From contig CAIOFF010000039.1 in NCBI GenBank assembly GCA_903857495.1, forward strand, positions 1 to 32,808: DNA of 32,808 nucleotides, in the 5' to 3' direction. Of the stretch, positions 9,064-20,441 are shown one piece after another. The position numbers and the translations under genes were made by a program. This DNA comes from an uncultured Holophagaceae bacterium (GTDB taxonomy: Bacteria; Acidobacteriota; Holophagae; Holophagales; Holophagaceae). The notes under the pieces are model-generated. The model was not told where the DNA came from. It did not search any database and was given only the letters and a program-made list of their open reading frames with translations. Each line of letters begins with the position of its first letter. Positions within the stretch are counted from its first letter, which is position 1.

Positions 9064-9347
9064 TTTTTTGTATCCAATTGATGGATAAATTCGGAAGCCA
9101 AGGAGCCTGCTGTTCTGAACATGCTTCGAGATTTTGACATCGCTGCATCTGAAGTCCAGTCAAACTCAAAACCAAGTTCAGAGGCCTTGTCCTCAAGGGC
9201 CAAGCAAAGCTCAACCAACTTCATCGAGTTCAGTAGACTGCCATCACCAATGAGCGGTGTTTCCTTTGAGATCTGAATGGATTTATCATCAAGGAGGTTG
9301 CTAATCGCCATAAAAATTTCAGGCTCAATTAGGTTATTGCTAGGCAT
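9060..9347 (-). CDS. Acyl carrier protein-like protein
   Basis: This is a 95-residue acidic protein with the ACP helix II pattern, LLNSMKLVELCLALED. Ser41 lies where the phosphopantetheine-bearing serine is normally found; the usual Asp-Ser-Leu is Asn-Ser-Met here. Lack of the Asp before Ser is a departure from housekeeping ACPs and fits a specialised carrier. I choose ATG 9347 because GAGGGG lies a few bases upstream and the promoter at 9391-9419 would start transcription near 9384. That makes the TTG at 9386 impossible and the ATG at 9374 unlikely. It is the first gene of the ACP-SDR-ligase-GNAT operon. Its proposed role is to hold the acyl chain while the SDR reduces it and the GNAT transfers it. 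Confidence 0.72.
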   Translation of the reverse strand: MPSNNLIEPEIFMAISNLLDDKSIQISKETPLIGDGSLLNSMKLVELCLALEDKASELGFEFDWTSDAAMSKSRSMFRTAGSLASEFIHQLDTKK

Positions 9348-9390
9348 GGTCCCCTCGGCATTGTTCTTGGTCATGTGACCAAACAATCAT

Positions 9391-9419
9391 ATTTTACTTG
9401 GTCTTGTTTCATTCAACAA
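9391..9419 (-). promoter_or_regulatory. Candidate sigma70 promoter of the acyl operon
   Basis: On the minus strand TTGTTG (9419-9414) and TAAAAT (9396-9391) are separated by exactly 17 bases. The -10 matches five of six consensus bases and the -35 matches three. The predicted start near 9384 gives a leader of about 37 bases to the ACP ATG. Confidence 0.5.
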
Positions 9420-9496
9420 CACCGAAGCTGATCTCCCGATTGAAAACTTTAGCGCAGAGTGCTGTGGTCCCCCCCCAGCGCATGCCTCGAGTGGAC

Positions 9497-9634
9497 CTAA
9501 GCTCGAGTCGGCAGATTTTCCGATCCGCTCCTCAACCGGCGAAGTGAGGCCAGAATCTGCTGAAGGGTTCCCAATGCCCACCCGGCTATCTGCAGATCAG
9601 ATTTGAGTCGCGCCAGCTCATGGCTGTGGCGCAC
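9497..9634 (-). CDS. Possible small ORF, 45 residues, very strong SD
   Basis: A short frame on the minus strand starts with GTG at 9634 and ends with TAG at 9497-9499. It is preceded by AAGGAGGTGAT (9647-9637), an eleven-base complement of the 16S rRNA 3' end, at good spacing. The product begins MRHSHELARLKSDLQIAGW and looks like one amphipathic helix rich in Leu and Arg, with no signal peptide and no family I recognise. It lies between the WecA-like gene and the acyl operon, all on the same strand. It could be a real small protein, a leader peptide, or the surviving 5' end of a gene that lost its remainder. The evidence is only the ribosome binding site and the frame. Confidence 0.35.
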   Translation of the reverse strand: MRHSHELARLKSDLQIAGWALGTLQQILASLRRLRSGSENLPTRA

Positions 9635-9775
9635 GTATCACCTCCTTGAATGTTGGGCTGGTGCTTAACCTCGCCATGTCCAAGAAGCCTTATTTTATCG
9701 ATTTACGCTGGCTATTCCCGAACAGGCTGGCGCTGGCGCGCTCCTTCATCGCTGCGGAACGCAACTTCATTCAAG

Positions 9776-10813
9776 CTACCGAAATAGGGCACTCTGCTCA
9801 AACAGTGATTTTCGATTGAGCAGGATGAGGCCCATTGCATAGAGTATTCCTTGGACCAATGGCAACCACGCATGTCCCGAGAATAAAACAAATCCCGCTG
9901 AGTTTAAGATGAGGATGGGGGTAGCGATCAGCACACGTCCACCTGTCAGGTTCAGCAGGTGATGCGGGCAGGTGGCACGATCCGCCGTGAAGAAGCTCAT
10001 CCGGAGCCTTCTCCGCCGGATCAAGCCCATGGCCACATCCAGGGAGATGGGCGCGGTGAAGGCCAGGGCCATGACGGGATGGGCCAGTCCGCCCCCGCGC
10101 AGGATGGCTTCGGCCAGCAGGAAGCCACAGCCGAAGCTGCCTGCGTCACCCATGAAGTGCTTGGCTCTGGGCCAGTTGAGCAAAAGGAAGCCCACGAGGG
10201 CCCCCAGGGCGATCCGCGTATCCACTCCCCGCAGGCAGAGGGCGAGCAGCACGATCCAGGTGTAGCCCCCCATGTAGCCGTTGATGGCGTCCTCGATGTT
10301 CACGGCATTGGGCACGGCCATGAACCAGAAGGTGAGGAGGGCGAAGGCCGCGATGAGCAGCATGGGGGAGGCCAGCCACCCCTGGGGGAGCCAGGGCACC
10401 CCGGATGCTTGCAGGACCAGGACCCAGGGCCAGGCCGCCAGCGCCGACAGGGAGATGAGGCTGACCACCTTCTCCCGTGGGTGAAAGCTGAACCGGTCAT
10501 CCAGGACCCCCACGGTGGTGAAGCCCAGGCCTGCGAGCCAGGTCTGCCAGGGGAGCGCGGGCCAAGGCAGCCAGCCGAGGGCCACGGACGCGAGGAACAC
10601 CAGGCCACCGCCCAGCACCATGGCCAGTCCGCCGGTTCGCGGGGTGGCCTTGGTGTGAACCTTCCGGGGATCCGGGTGGTCGATGAAGCCCCAGGCCTCG
10701 GCCTCGCGAACAAGCAGGAGCCCCGCGGCCAGGGTGGTGACCGCAGACAACAGGGGGAGCAGCAATCGATGCATTCCAGCAGAGCTTTCAGCAGAGGACA
10801 GTGGAAAGTCCAT
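9776..10813 (-). CDS. WecA/MraY-family polyprenyl-phosphate sugar-1-P transferase
   Basis: This is a multi-pass membrane enzyme of the PNPT family. Such enzymes start a glycan by moving a HexNAc-1-phosphate from its UDP donor to undecaprenyl phosphate. Of its 345 residues most are hydrophobic helices. Family motifs are HTKATPRTGGLAMV (53-66), the metal-binding Asp pair in GVLDDR (Asp105-Asp106), MGDAGSFGCGF (221-231) and a CPHHLLNLTGGR (282-293) that corresponds to the HIHH loop. The segment NAVNIEDAINGYMGG (169-183) takes the place of the usual N-x-x-N-x-x-DG-x-DG motif, keeping one Asp but not the DG repeats. The start is uncertain: ATG at 10774 would remove 13 residues that look unlike a membrane segment, and neither start has a clear ribosome binding site. 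It probably initiates the repeat unit that the island glycosyltransferases extend. Confidence 0.82.
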   Translation of the reverse strand: MDFPLSSAESSAGMHRLLLPLLSAVTTLAAGLLLVREAEAWGFIDHPDPRKVHTKATPRTGGLAMVLGGGLVFLASVALGWLPWPALPWQTWLAGLGFTTVGVLDDRFSFHPREKVVSLISLSALAAWPWVLVLQASGVPWLPQGWLASPMLLIAAFALLTFWFMAVPNAVNIEDAINGYMGGYTWIVLLALCLRGVDTRIALGALVGFLLLNWPRAKHFMGDAGSFGCGFLLAEAILRGGGLAHPVMALAFTAPISLDVAMGLIRRRRLRMSFFTADRATCPHHLLNLTGGRVLIATPILILNSAGFVLFSGHAWLPLVQGILYAMGLILLNRKSLFEQSALFR

Positions 10814-10858
10814 GGTAGCCCGTGGCTGGGGCCAGCACGAATGGCTTTCCTGGACACC

Positions 10859-10886
10859 GAAGGAGCCCCGGTGAGGGGGCTCCTTC
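10859..10886 (-). terminator. Strong hairpin after pnp
   Basis: GAAGGAGCCCC at 10859-10869 pairs perfectly with GGGGCTCCTTC at 10876-10886 across a six-base loop. It sits between the pnp stop codon and the start of the WecA-like gene. There is no T tract on the minus strand, so it may be an attenuator, an RNA 3'-end stabiliser or a weak terminator. Confidence 0.5.
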
Positions 10887-10905
10887 GGGTTCGTGAAGAA
10901 ACGGC

Positions 10906-13086
<2,181 letters not shown>

Positions 13087-13306
13087 GAGGTCTCCGGGGC
13101 CCTCGGGCCCTCAGGGGGCTCCCCCGGATCCCGGGCACCGGCCCGGTTCTCCTGCGATCGCTCCATGAAACCCGTCCGCCAAATCCTGAACCAGGAGGGG
13201 AGGTGGGCTTCCTGCAGAGGTCGCCGCCGAGGGAGAGCAGATGTAATCGGCCTCATCAGCATAGCACAGGCAGAAAACCGCGCTCTCGTCCCCCGAAAGG
13301 AGGGGG
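13087..13306 (-). promoter_or_regulatory. pnp leader region with GC-rich hairpins
   Basis: The 220 bases before pnp contain no gene. Just below the CapD-like stop codon a CCCCC/GGGGG hairpin could stop or weaken read-through. Nearer to pnp the minus strand has CCGGGC-CGGT-GCCCGG (about 13145-13130) and a GGGCCC-containing stem close to the start codon. In Escherichia coli PNPase controls its own mRNA through a structured leader. A similar role here is only inferred, because GC-rich DNA forms such stems easily. Confidence 0.35.
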
Positions 13307-15265
<1,959 letters not shown>

Positions 15266-15595
15266 GGACAGATCCTGGCATGCGCCAATCTAGCAATAGC
15301 TTGGTCAATTCTGCGAACTATTATGACCAGGACAAGGACTAAGACGCGGGGCTGGTCCATGAACAGCGCTCTGCAGATCCAGGAAGTGCCCGGGGGCAGG
15401 GCCGGGTTGGCGTTGCGAGTGTTCCTTCCGGCGCCCCCACGGGGACTGTCCAAGGGGTTAAAACCCGACTCAGCCCAATTACTTAGACCTTGCTATGATT
15501 GGCGATTACACGGACCACCAACTTCGGGGATTCCCTGGACCCTTTTCGGGGCTGGTGGTGATCCAATGGACTGATGTCCTTTGCATGAGGAACCA
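15266..15595. promoter_or_regulatory. Divergent promoter region, capD-like / SLBB gene
   Basis: About 330 bases separate two divergent glycan genes. For the plus-strand gene an extended -10 element, TGCTATGAT, lies at 15491-15499, about 100 bases before the start codon, without a clear -35. For the minus-strand gene I see only weak candidates, such as TTGACC near 15305. The tract is locally AT-rich and holds no open frame worth calling. It is a sensible place for shared regulation of sugar synthesis and export. Confidence 0.4.
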
Positions 15596-18349
15596 ATGAT
15601 GCGGCTGATGATGCGTGTGGGGTTGCTGTTCGCCTGTCTGCCGCTCCTGGCCCAGCTGCCCCAGGGCCTGGACCTGCAGGCGCTGAAGCAGGCTGCTACC
15701 GCCCAGGGGGCGGGTGTCCCGGATGCTGTCCCGACCAAGGCCAACGCGGCTCCAGCCGCTGCGCCGGATGAGGCCGCCCGGCAGCGCCGGGAGGATGAGA
15801 AGCTGGACGAGGAGATCAAGGCCCTGAAGGCCCGGGAGAAGGGGCCTCGCCGCTTTGCTGCGGACCTGTTCCAGGTGCGGCAGGCGGGCTCGGCGGCCAC
15901 GGAAGGGGGCATCGCCGAGGACTACGTGCTGGGCACGGGGGACCGGCTGAACCTCAACGTGTTCGGCAGCGCCACCTTCGATCTGCCCGTGCAGGTGGAC
16001 GGGCGGGGTGAGATCGTCATCCCCAAGGTGGGCACGGCCAAGGTGGGCGGACTCAGCCTGGGCAAGGCCAAGGCCGCGGTGCAGAGCCTCGTGAGCCGCA
16101 ACTTCTCCCGGTCTTCGGTGGATCTGCAGGTGATCAAGCTGCGCGAGGTGCGCGTCTTCGTCCTGGGCGAGGTCTACAAGCCCGGCAGCTACCTGGTCTC
16201 CAGCCTCAGCTCCCTGGTGAACCTGCTGAGCCTAGCCGGCGGCCCCACGGCGGTGGGCAGCTATCGTGACGTCCGCGTCATGCGCGGCGGCCAGAAGGTC
16301 CACGGGCTGGATCTCTACCCCCTGCGGGCCGAGGGCCTGGGCAATCCCAACGTGGCCCTGCAGAGCGGCGACACGGTGTTTGTGCCCCTGGCGCAGAATC
16401 AGGTGCTGCTGGAAGGCGCCTTCCAGCGGGTGGTGGGCCAGGTGGCCGACCTCCCCAAGAAGGGCGAACGCCCGGCGGAAGACTTCGAGTTCGATCCCCT
16501 CAAGGACCAGCGGGAGCGGATCCAGCGTGAGCTCAAGGCCCTCGAGGATCAGCTGGCTCCCCGGGCTGAGCCCGCGGCTCCCGAGTTCGCGGCCGATGGC
16601 CGGCCCGTGACGCTGGTGGCGCCCGTGGCCCCGCTGCCCTTGGCAGAGCGCGCGGCCCTCGAAGACCGCCTGTCTTTCCTGAAGCGGCAGCAGCTTTCCC
16701 TGAAGGGCAACCGCCTTGGCGACCATCGCCTGCGCCTGAATCCCGAGACGGGCCGGCCCTTCGTCGACGCTGCCGAGCCCGATGCCCTCCAGCCCGAGTG
16801 GCTGCGCCGCTGGGAACAGACCGGGGTGGCGCCCCTCATGCAGTTCGAGCTCCGCAGCGGGGAGACCGCTGCCGATGCCCTCCGGTTCGCCGGGGGCTTT
16901 GCGCCCGAGGCGGGCCCCGGGACGCTGTCCCTGCGGCGCCGGGAGGCCTCCGGCATCCAGAGCGGCCAGGACGTGGCCCTTGACGCGGCGGGTCGTACGC
17001 CCCTGCAGCGCGGGGACCTGCTATCGGCGCTGCCCCAGCGGGAGCGCACGGGTCCGGTGGTGGAGATCACCGGCTGGGCGCGAGTGCCGGGCGCCTATGC
17101 CCGCACCTCAGGCATGCGGGTGGCCGACCTGCTGAAGCGCGGGGATCAGATCCTGCCGGACACCTACCGGGCCCGGGGGGAAGTGGTCCACAAGGCAACG
17201 GATGGCACCACCCGCTTCCAGAGCTTCGATCTGAACCAAGCCCTGGCGGGAGACCCGGCGCACAACCTGCTTCTGGAGGACCGGGACCGGGTGGAGCTGT
17301 TCCGCATGGAGGACCTCCGACTGACCCGCACCGTGACGGTGCTGGGCCCCGTGAAGAGGCCCGGGCAGTTTGCCTTCCATGAGGGCATGCGGGCCTCGGA
17401 TCTGGTCTTCCGCGCGGGTGTGCCCCACAAAGCAGCGGATCGCTTCGTGGCGGAGCTGGCCCGCACCAAGGATGGGAAACCCAGCGAGGTCCTCAAACTG
17501 GACCTGGCCCGGCTGCTCTCCACGGAGGCCGCCAGCCCCGTGGCGCTGCTGGATGAGGCGGTGAACCCCCGCATCCAGCCCGACGATCAGCTGAGCCTCT
17601 TCGAGCGGCCGGACTACAAGGTGCATCGGACGGTGACCCTCATCGGGCAGGTTCTTCGACCCGGGCCCTATGTCCTGGATTCGGCCAAGCCGACCCTGAG
17701 CAGCCTCATCCAGCGGGCCGGAGGGCTGACCTCCGAGGCCATGCCCAAGGCGGGCGTGTTCCTCCGCCGCATGGGTAGCCAGGATGCGGCCCTGCAGCGG
17801 GTGGCCGAGGAGACGGGCATTGCCCAGAAGGACCCCACCTCCAAGGGCATCAACGAGATCCTGGAGCGCATGAACGAGACCAAGCGGCAGACTGCCACTG
17901 GGCAGCTGCTGAAGACGCCCATCCTGCATGGTCTGCTGGCCAACAGCCTGAACCGCATGGTCGTTAACTTCGACATGGCACTGAAGGGGAACAACGGGAT
18001 GGACGTGGAGTTGCAGGACGGGGACGAGATCATCATCCCCCGGTCCACCGAGGCGGCCTACGTGGTGGGTGAGACGGCCAGCCCCTTCGCCACCTACAAG
18101 ATCCAGGCGGGCATGAAGGTTTCGGACCTGCTGCGCATGGCGGGTGGCACCACCCGCAACGCGGACACCTCGCAGATGCGCCTCCTGAAGGCCGATGGCC
18201 GGATCCTGGATTCGTGGTTGGAGGGCAAGGCGGTGGAGCCCGGTGATACCGTGCTGGTACCGCAGCGCATCCGTCGCGATTCCAACTGGCAGGAGAACCT
18301 GACGGCCTTGACGCCCATCGCGGTCATGCTGAGCGTGCTGAAGCTCTAG
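15596..18349 (+). CDS. Polysaccharide export protein with five SLBB domains
   Basis: This is a large (917 residues) secreted Wza-type protein, expected in the periplasm and outer membrane as the exit channel for a polysaccharide. The N-terminus MMRLMMRVGLLFACLPLLA is a signal peptide without a lipobox. A poly-export domain begins near residue 108 with EDYVLGTGDRLNLNVFG. SLBB beta-grasp domains follow near residues 185 (VFVLGEVYKPGSY), 488 (ITGWARVPGAY), 580 (VLGPVKRPGQF), 679 (LIGQVLRPGPY) and 820 (YVVGETASPF). Between the first two lies a charged helical stretch around LKDQRERIQRELKALEDQ, possibly a coiled coil. Canonical Wza has about 380 residues and fewer SLBB domains, so this is an expanded form. 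GAGGAA precedes ATG 15596; the next ATG at 15599 is equally possible. No Wzc-type kinase is adjacent. Confidence 0.9.
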   Translation: MMRLMMRVGLLFACLPLLAQLPQGLDLQALKQAATAQGAGVPDAVPTKANAAPAAAPDEAARQRREDEKLDEEIKALKAREKGPRRFAADLFQVRQAGSAATEGGIAEDYVLGTGDRLNLNVFGSATFDLPVQVDGRGEIVIPKVGTAKVGGLSLGKAKAAVQSLVSRNFSRSSVDLQVIKLREVRVFVLGEVYKPGSYLVSSLSSLVNLLSLAGGPTAVGSYRDVRVMRGGQKVHGLDLYPLRAEGLGNPNVALQSGDTVFVPLAQNQVLLEGAFQRVVGQVADLPKKGERPAEDFEFDPLKDQRERIQRELKALEDQLAPRAEPAAPEFAADGRPVTLVAPVAPLPLAERAALEDRLSFLKRQQLSLKGNRLGDHRLRLNPETGRPFVDAAEPDALQPEWLRRWEQTGVAPLMQFELRSGETAADALRFAGGFAPEAGPGTLSLRRREASGIQSGQDVALDAAGRTPLQRGDLLSALPQRERTGPVVEITGWARVPGAYARTSGMRVADLLKRGDQILPDTYRARGEVVHKATDGTTRFQSFDLNQALAGDPAHNLLLEDRDRVELFRMEDLRLTRTVTVLGPVKRPGQFAFHEGMRASDLVFRAGVPHKAADRFVAELARTKDGKPSEVLKLDLARLLSTEAASPVALLDEAVNPRIQPDDQLSLFERPDYKVHRTVTLIGQVLRPGPYVLDSAKPTLSSLIQRAGGLTSEAMPKAGVFLRRMGSQDAALQRVAEETGIAQKDPTSKGINEILERMNETKRQTATGQLLKTPILHGLLANSLNRMVVNFDMALKGNNGMDVELQDGDEIIIPRSTEAAYVVGETASPFATYKIQAGMKVSDLLRMAGGTTRNADTSQMRLLKADGRILDSWLEGKAVEPGDTVLVPQRIRRDSNWQENLTALTPIAVMLSVLKL

Positions 18350-18370
18350 CTGGCAGGCTGAGATACACTG

Positions 18371-18400
18371 AAAGGCCCTGCACCCGCGGGGCCTTTCTGT
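18371..18400 (+). terminator. Intrinsic terminator after SLBB gene
   Basis: AAAGGCCC at 18371-18378 pairs with GGGCCTTT at 18389-18396, with a ten-base loop and TTTCTGT at the end. It lies 21 bases after the SLBB stop codon and just before queD. Confidence 0.7.
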
Positions 18401-18410
18401 CGTGAGTGCC

Positions 18411-18758
18411 ATGATCCTGCGCAAAGAATACTGGTTCGAAGCCGCCCACTTCATCTACAACCACCCGGGCAAGTGCCGGAACCTGCATGGCCACAGCTAC
18501 AAGCTCTTCGTGCTGATCGAAGGCACGCCGGACCCGGCCACGGGGATGATCATCGACTTCGACGACCTATCCAAGGTGGTGACCGAGAAGGTGCTGTCCA
18601 GGCTGGACCACCACTTCCTCAACGACCTGATCCCCCTGTCCACCGCCGAGAACATCGCCCTCTGGATCTGGGAACAGCTGAAACCCGCGCTGCCCCCGCT
18701 CTGCCAGATCGAAGTCTACGAGACCACCGACAACTGCGTGATCTACCGGGGGGAGTGA
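18411..18758 (+). CDS. queD: 6-carboxy-5,6,7,8-tetrahydropterin synthase
   Basis: This is a QueD/PTPS-family enzyme of 115 residues. QueD turns 7,8-dihydroneopterin triphosphate into 6-carboxytetrahydropterin in the pathway to queuosine, the modified base of certain tRNAs. Zinc is bound by His13, His26 and His28 in AAHFIYNH and CRNLHGHSY, with Cys22 as the catalytic thiol. The second catalytic part is LDHHFLND (Asp66, His67), and the STAEN segment and the Glu of VYETTDN complete the active site. The length suits bacterial QueD. I use ATG 18411; a GTG at 18402 would add three residues, and no strong ribosome binding site favours either. No other queuosine gene is nearby. A pterin role as in PTPS cannot be excluded, but the CxxxHGH form is that of QueD. 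Confidence 0.9.
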   Translation: MILRKEYWFEAAHFIYNHPGKCRNLHGHSYKLFVLIEGTPDPATGMIIDFDDLSKVVTEKVLSRLDHHFLNDLIPLSTAENIALWIWEQLKPALPPLCQIEVYETTDNCVIYRGE

Positions 18759-18800
18759 GGCCGGCCCTGTTGCCGACCGCCCCTAAGTCACAGGTGAACC

Positions 18801-19088
18801 ATGATCCCAACCCATCGCGCCCCAACTCACCCCGGCGAAGTTCTGCTTGAAGAGTTTCTGACCCCGCTGGGTATCACCCAGGTCCGTCTAGCTGCCCATA
18901 TCGGCGTGCCGGTTCAGCGGGTGAACGAATTGATTCGTGGCAAGCGGGGGGTGACTCCCGAGACGGCCTGGCTCCTCAGTCGGGCCTTCGACACCACCCC
19001 AGAGTTCTGGTTGAACCTGCAGGCGATCTGCGACCTTTATCAGAGCAGGCCAAAGCGGGTCATACACCCGCTCCCCAAGGTCAGCTGA
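18801..19088 (+). CDS. higA: HigA/VapI-type XRE antitoxin, without visible toxin
   Basis: This is a 95-residue helix-turn-helix protein of the HigA type. It opens with HPGEVLLEEFLTPLGITQ, the standard start of HigA/VapI antitoxins. The XRE helix-turn-helix is in RLAAHIGVPVQRVNELIRGK (about residues 29-48). The C-terminal PEFWLNLQAICDLYQ is also standard. HigA normally binds its promoter and blocks the HigB mRNA-cleaving toxin encoded just upstream. Here only 42 bases separate it from queD, so no HigB gene can fit upstream, and the next gene downstream is an unrelated envelope protein. AGGTG lies five bases before the ATG. It may be an orphan regulator or a remnant of a former pair. Confidence 0.85.
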   Translation: MIPTHRAPTHPGEVLLEEFLTPLGITQVRLAAHIGVPVQRVNELIRGKRGVTPETAWLLSRAFDTTPEFWLNLQAICDLYQSRPKRVIHPLPKVS

Positions 19089-19115
19089 AAAGCATTTGCC
19101 GATGATGGTGGAGAC

Positions 19116-19649
19116 ATGATGCGATTTAGGAGGAGACTTCAGGCTGTGCTGATAGCTGTAGCTGCCACGGCTCTGGTCGTGCTGCCCCTGGGCTGCAGCG
19201 CCCTCAATCCGGCGCTGCGCTATGAGGAGGCGGCGCGGCAGCTGCGGTTCTCGCTGGACCGGGTGGAGCCGAAGCTGGAGCTGGCCTTTCCTTTGGAGCA
19301 GAGCCGGCTACGGTTGCGGCTGGAGGTGGGCGTGGAGAACCCCACGGACCAGCGCCTGCGCACCCGCAAGGTGAGTGGGGATCTGCGGCTCAAGGTCGGC
19401 GATCAGGACCACGCCATCGGGACGGCGGCCTTCCCGGAGGGGGCCGACATCACCGCCAAGGGCCGCACCACTCTCAAGGTGGAGCTGCTCTTCAGCCAGA
19501 AGGATCTGAAGGCGGCCTGGGGCCCACTGTCCCGCGCCGTGCTTCGGCATGACCCCGCCACCTGGACGATCGCAGGCGAGGCCCGCTTCGAGGTGCTGGG
19601 CATCGAGTTCGGCGTCCCCTTCCGGGCGCGGCGGGAGAGCGGAGAATGA
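19116..19649 (+). CDS. LEA14-like envelope protein, probable lipoprotein
   Basis: This is a 177-residue exported protein. A basic N-terminus and hydrophobic helix lead to LPLGCSALNP, where Cys could be lipidated. The residue at -3 is Pro, so the lipobox is not ideal. The rest resembles a single LEA type 2 (WHy/LEA14) beta-sandwich, with LRLRLEVGVENPTDQ, the Asn-Pro turn typical of the family, and a later KGRTTLKVELLF strand. LEA14-like proteins in bacteria are small envelope proteins of unclear role, sometimes linked to desiccation or stress. GGAG precedes the ATG pair at 19116 and 19119. It lies between higA and a HAD hydrolase with short gaps, possibly in one transcript. Confidence 0.65.
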   Translation: MMRFRRRLQAVLIAVAATALVVLPLGCSALNPALRYEEAARQLRFSLDRVEPKLELAFPLEQSRLRLRLEVGVENPTDQRLRTRKVSGDLRLKVGDQDHAIGTAAFPEGADITAKGRTTLKVELLFSQKDLKAAWGPLSRAVLRHDPATWTIAGEARFEVLGIEFGVPFRARRESGE

Positions 19650-19689
19650 TCCTGGCCCCCCGCAACCGGCCCTTTGCCCCAAGGCCCTC

Positions 19690-20370
19690 ATGATCCGCGC
19701 CGTCGTCTTCGACCTCTGGAACACGCTGGTGTTCAGCCCGGCGGGCAGCCCCTTCCAGCGGATGAAGGAGCTGCTGCGCCCCGAGCAGCTGGGCACCTAT
19801 CCCGCCTTGGTGCGGGACGGAATGATCCGGCCCTATGCCTCGGTGGAGGCGTTCCTGGAGGCCTGGCGCGTGCCAGCGGGCCTGGATGACCCGCAGCTTG
19901 CGGCCATGGCAGCGGCCTTTCAGGAGGCCGGCGGTCAGGCCCAGTGCTTTCCGGGTTCGGCGGAAGCGGTGGGGGCGGTGCGGGATCTGGCGCGGGTGGC
20001 CCTGCTTTCGAACACCCAGACCTTTGGTCTGGAACTGCTGGATCGGCTGGGCATTCCGGAGCGGATCCGCACCCGCCTCCTGAGTGCCGAGATCGGGGCC
20101 CTGAAGCCCGAACCCGCGGCCTACGAGGAGGTCCAGCGGCGGCTGGGTGTGTTCCCCGGCAACCTGATCATGGTGGGGGACAGCTGGACCGATGACGTCC
20201 TGGGCCCCGTGGCGGCGGGCTGGACGGGCGTCTGGGTGAACCGCGAGAAGGCCCCCCGGCCGCCCCACGATCCCGACGCGTCCATCTACGAGATCCGCAG
20301 CCTGGACCACCTGCCCGAGCTCATCCGCAGCCTGCAGGAAGGCCAGCGCTGCCCAACCTGTCTTGGCTGA
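19690..20370 (+). CDS. HAD-superfamily hydrolase
   Basis: This is a 226-residue haloacid dehalogenase-type hydrolase, subfamily IA, with a helical cap. Motif I is VVFDLWNTLVF; the first Asp is the expected nucleophile, and the second Asp of a classical phosphatase is replaced by Trp. Motif II is in ALLSNTQ, motif III is the Lys of GALKPEPAAYEE, and motif IV is GDSWTDDVLGP. The Trp form occurs in many uncharacterised HADs and leaves phosphatase versus other hydrolase activity open. The start is ATG 19690, where the domain begins; AAGG lies eight bases upstream. A longer in-frame start at 19549 would overlap the previous gene and adds no conserved sequence. The end contains a CPTC pair. Confidence 0.85.
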   Translation: MIRAVVFDLWNTLVFSPAGSPFQRMKELLRPEQLGTYPALVRDGMIRPYASVEAFLEAWRVPAGLDDPQLAAMAAAFQEAGGQAQCFPGSAEAVGAVRDLARVALLSNTQTFGLELLDRLGIPERIRTRLLSAEIGALKPEPAAYEEVQRRLGVFPGNLIMVGDSWTDDVLGPVAAGWTGVWVNREKAPRPPHDPDASIYEIRSLDHLPELIRSLQEGQRCPTCLG

Positions 20371-20441
20371 TGCCCGGCTATGGGCTGGTCAGATGAATCC
20401 TGCAAATTGGCAATTCAATCTTCAATTTGTACAATCACTGA

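Noticed and set aside
9637-9647. ATCACCTCCTT on the plus strand, identical to the 3' end of 16S rRNA
   Set aside because: No other rRNA sequence surrounds it. On the minus strand it is a strong Shine-Dalgarno sequence, which is the better reading.
9676-9819. 47-codon plus-strand frame starting MSKKPYFIDLRWLF
   Set aside because: No ribosome binding site, and it overlaps the end of the WecA-like gene on the other strand.
17108-18454. 448-codon open frame on the minus strand
   Set aside because: Antisense to the SLBB protein and the start of queD; no family likeness.
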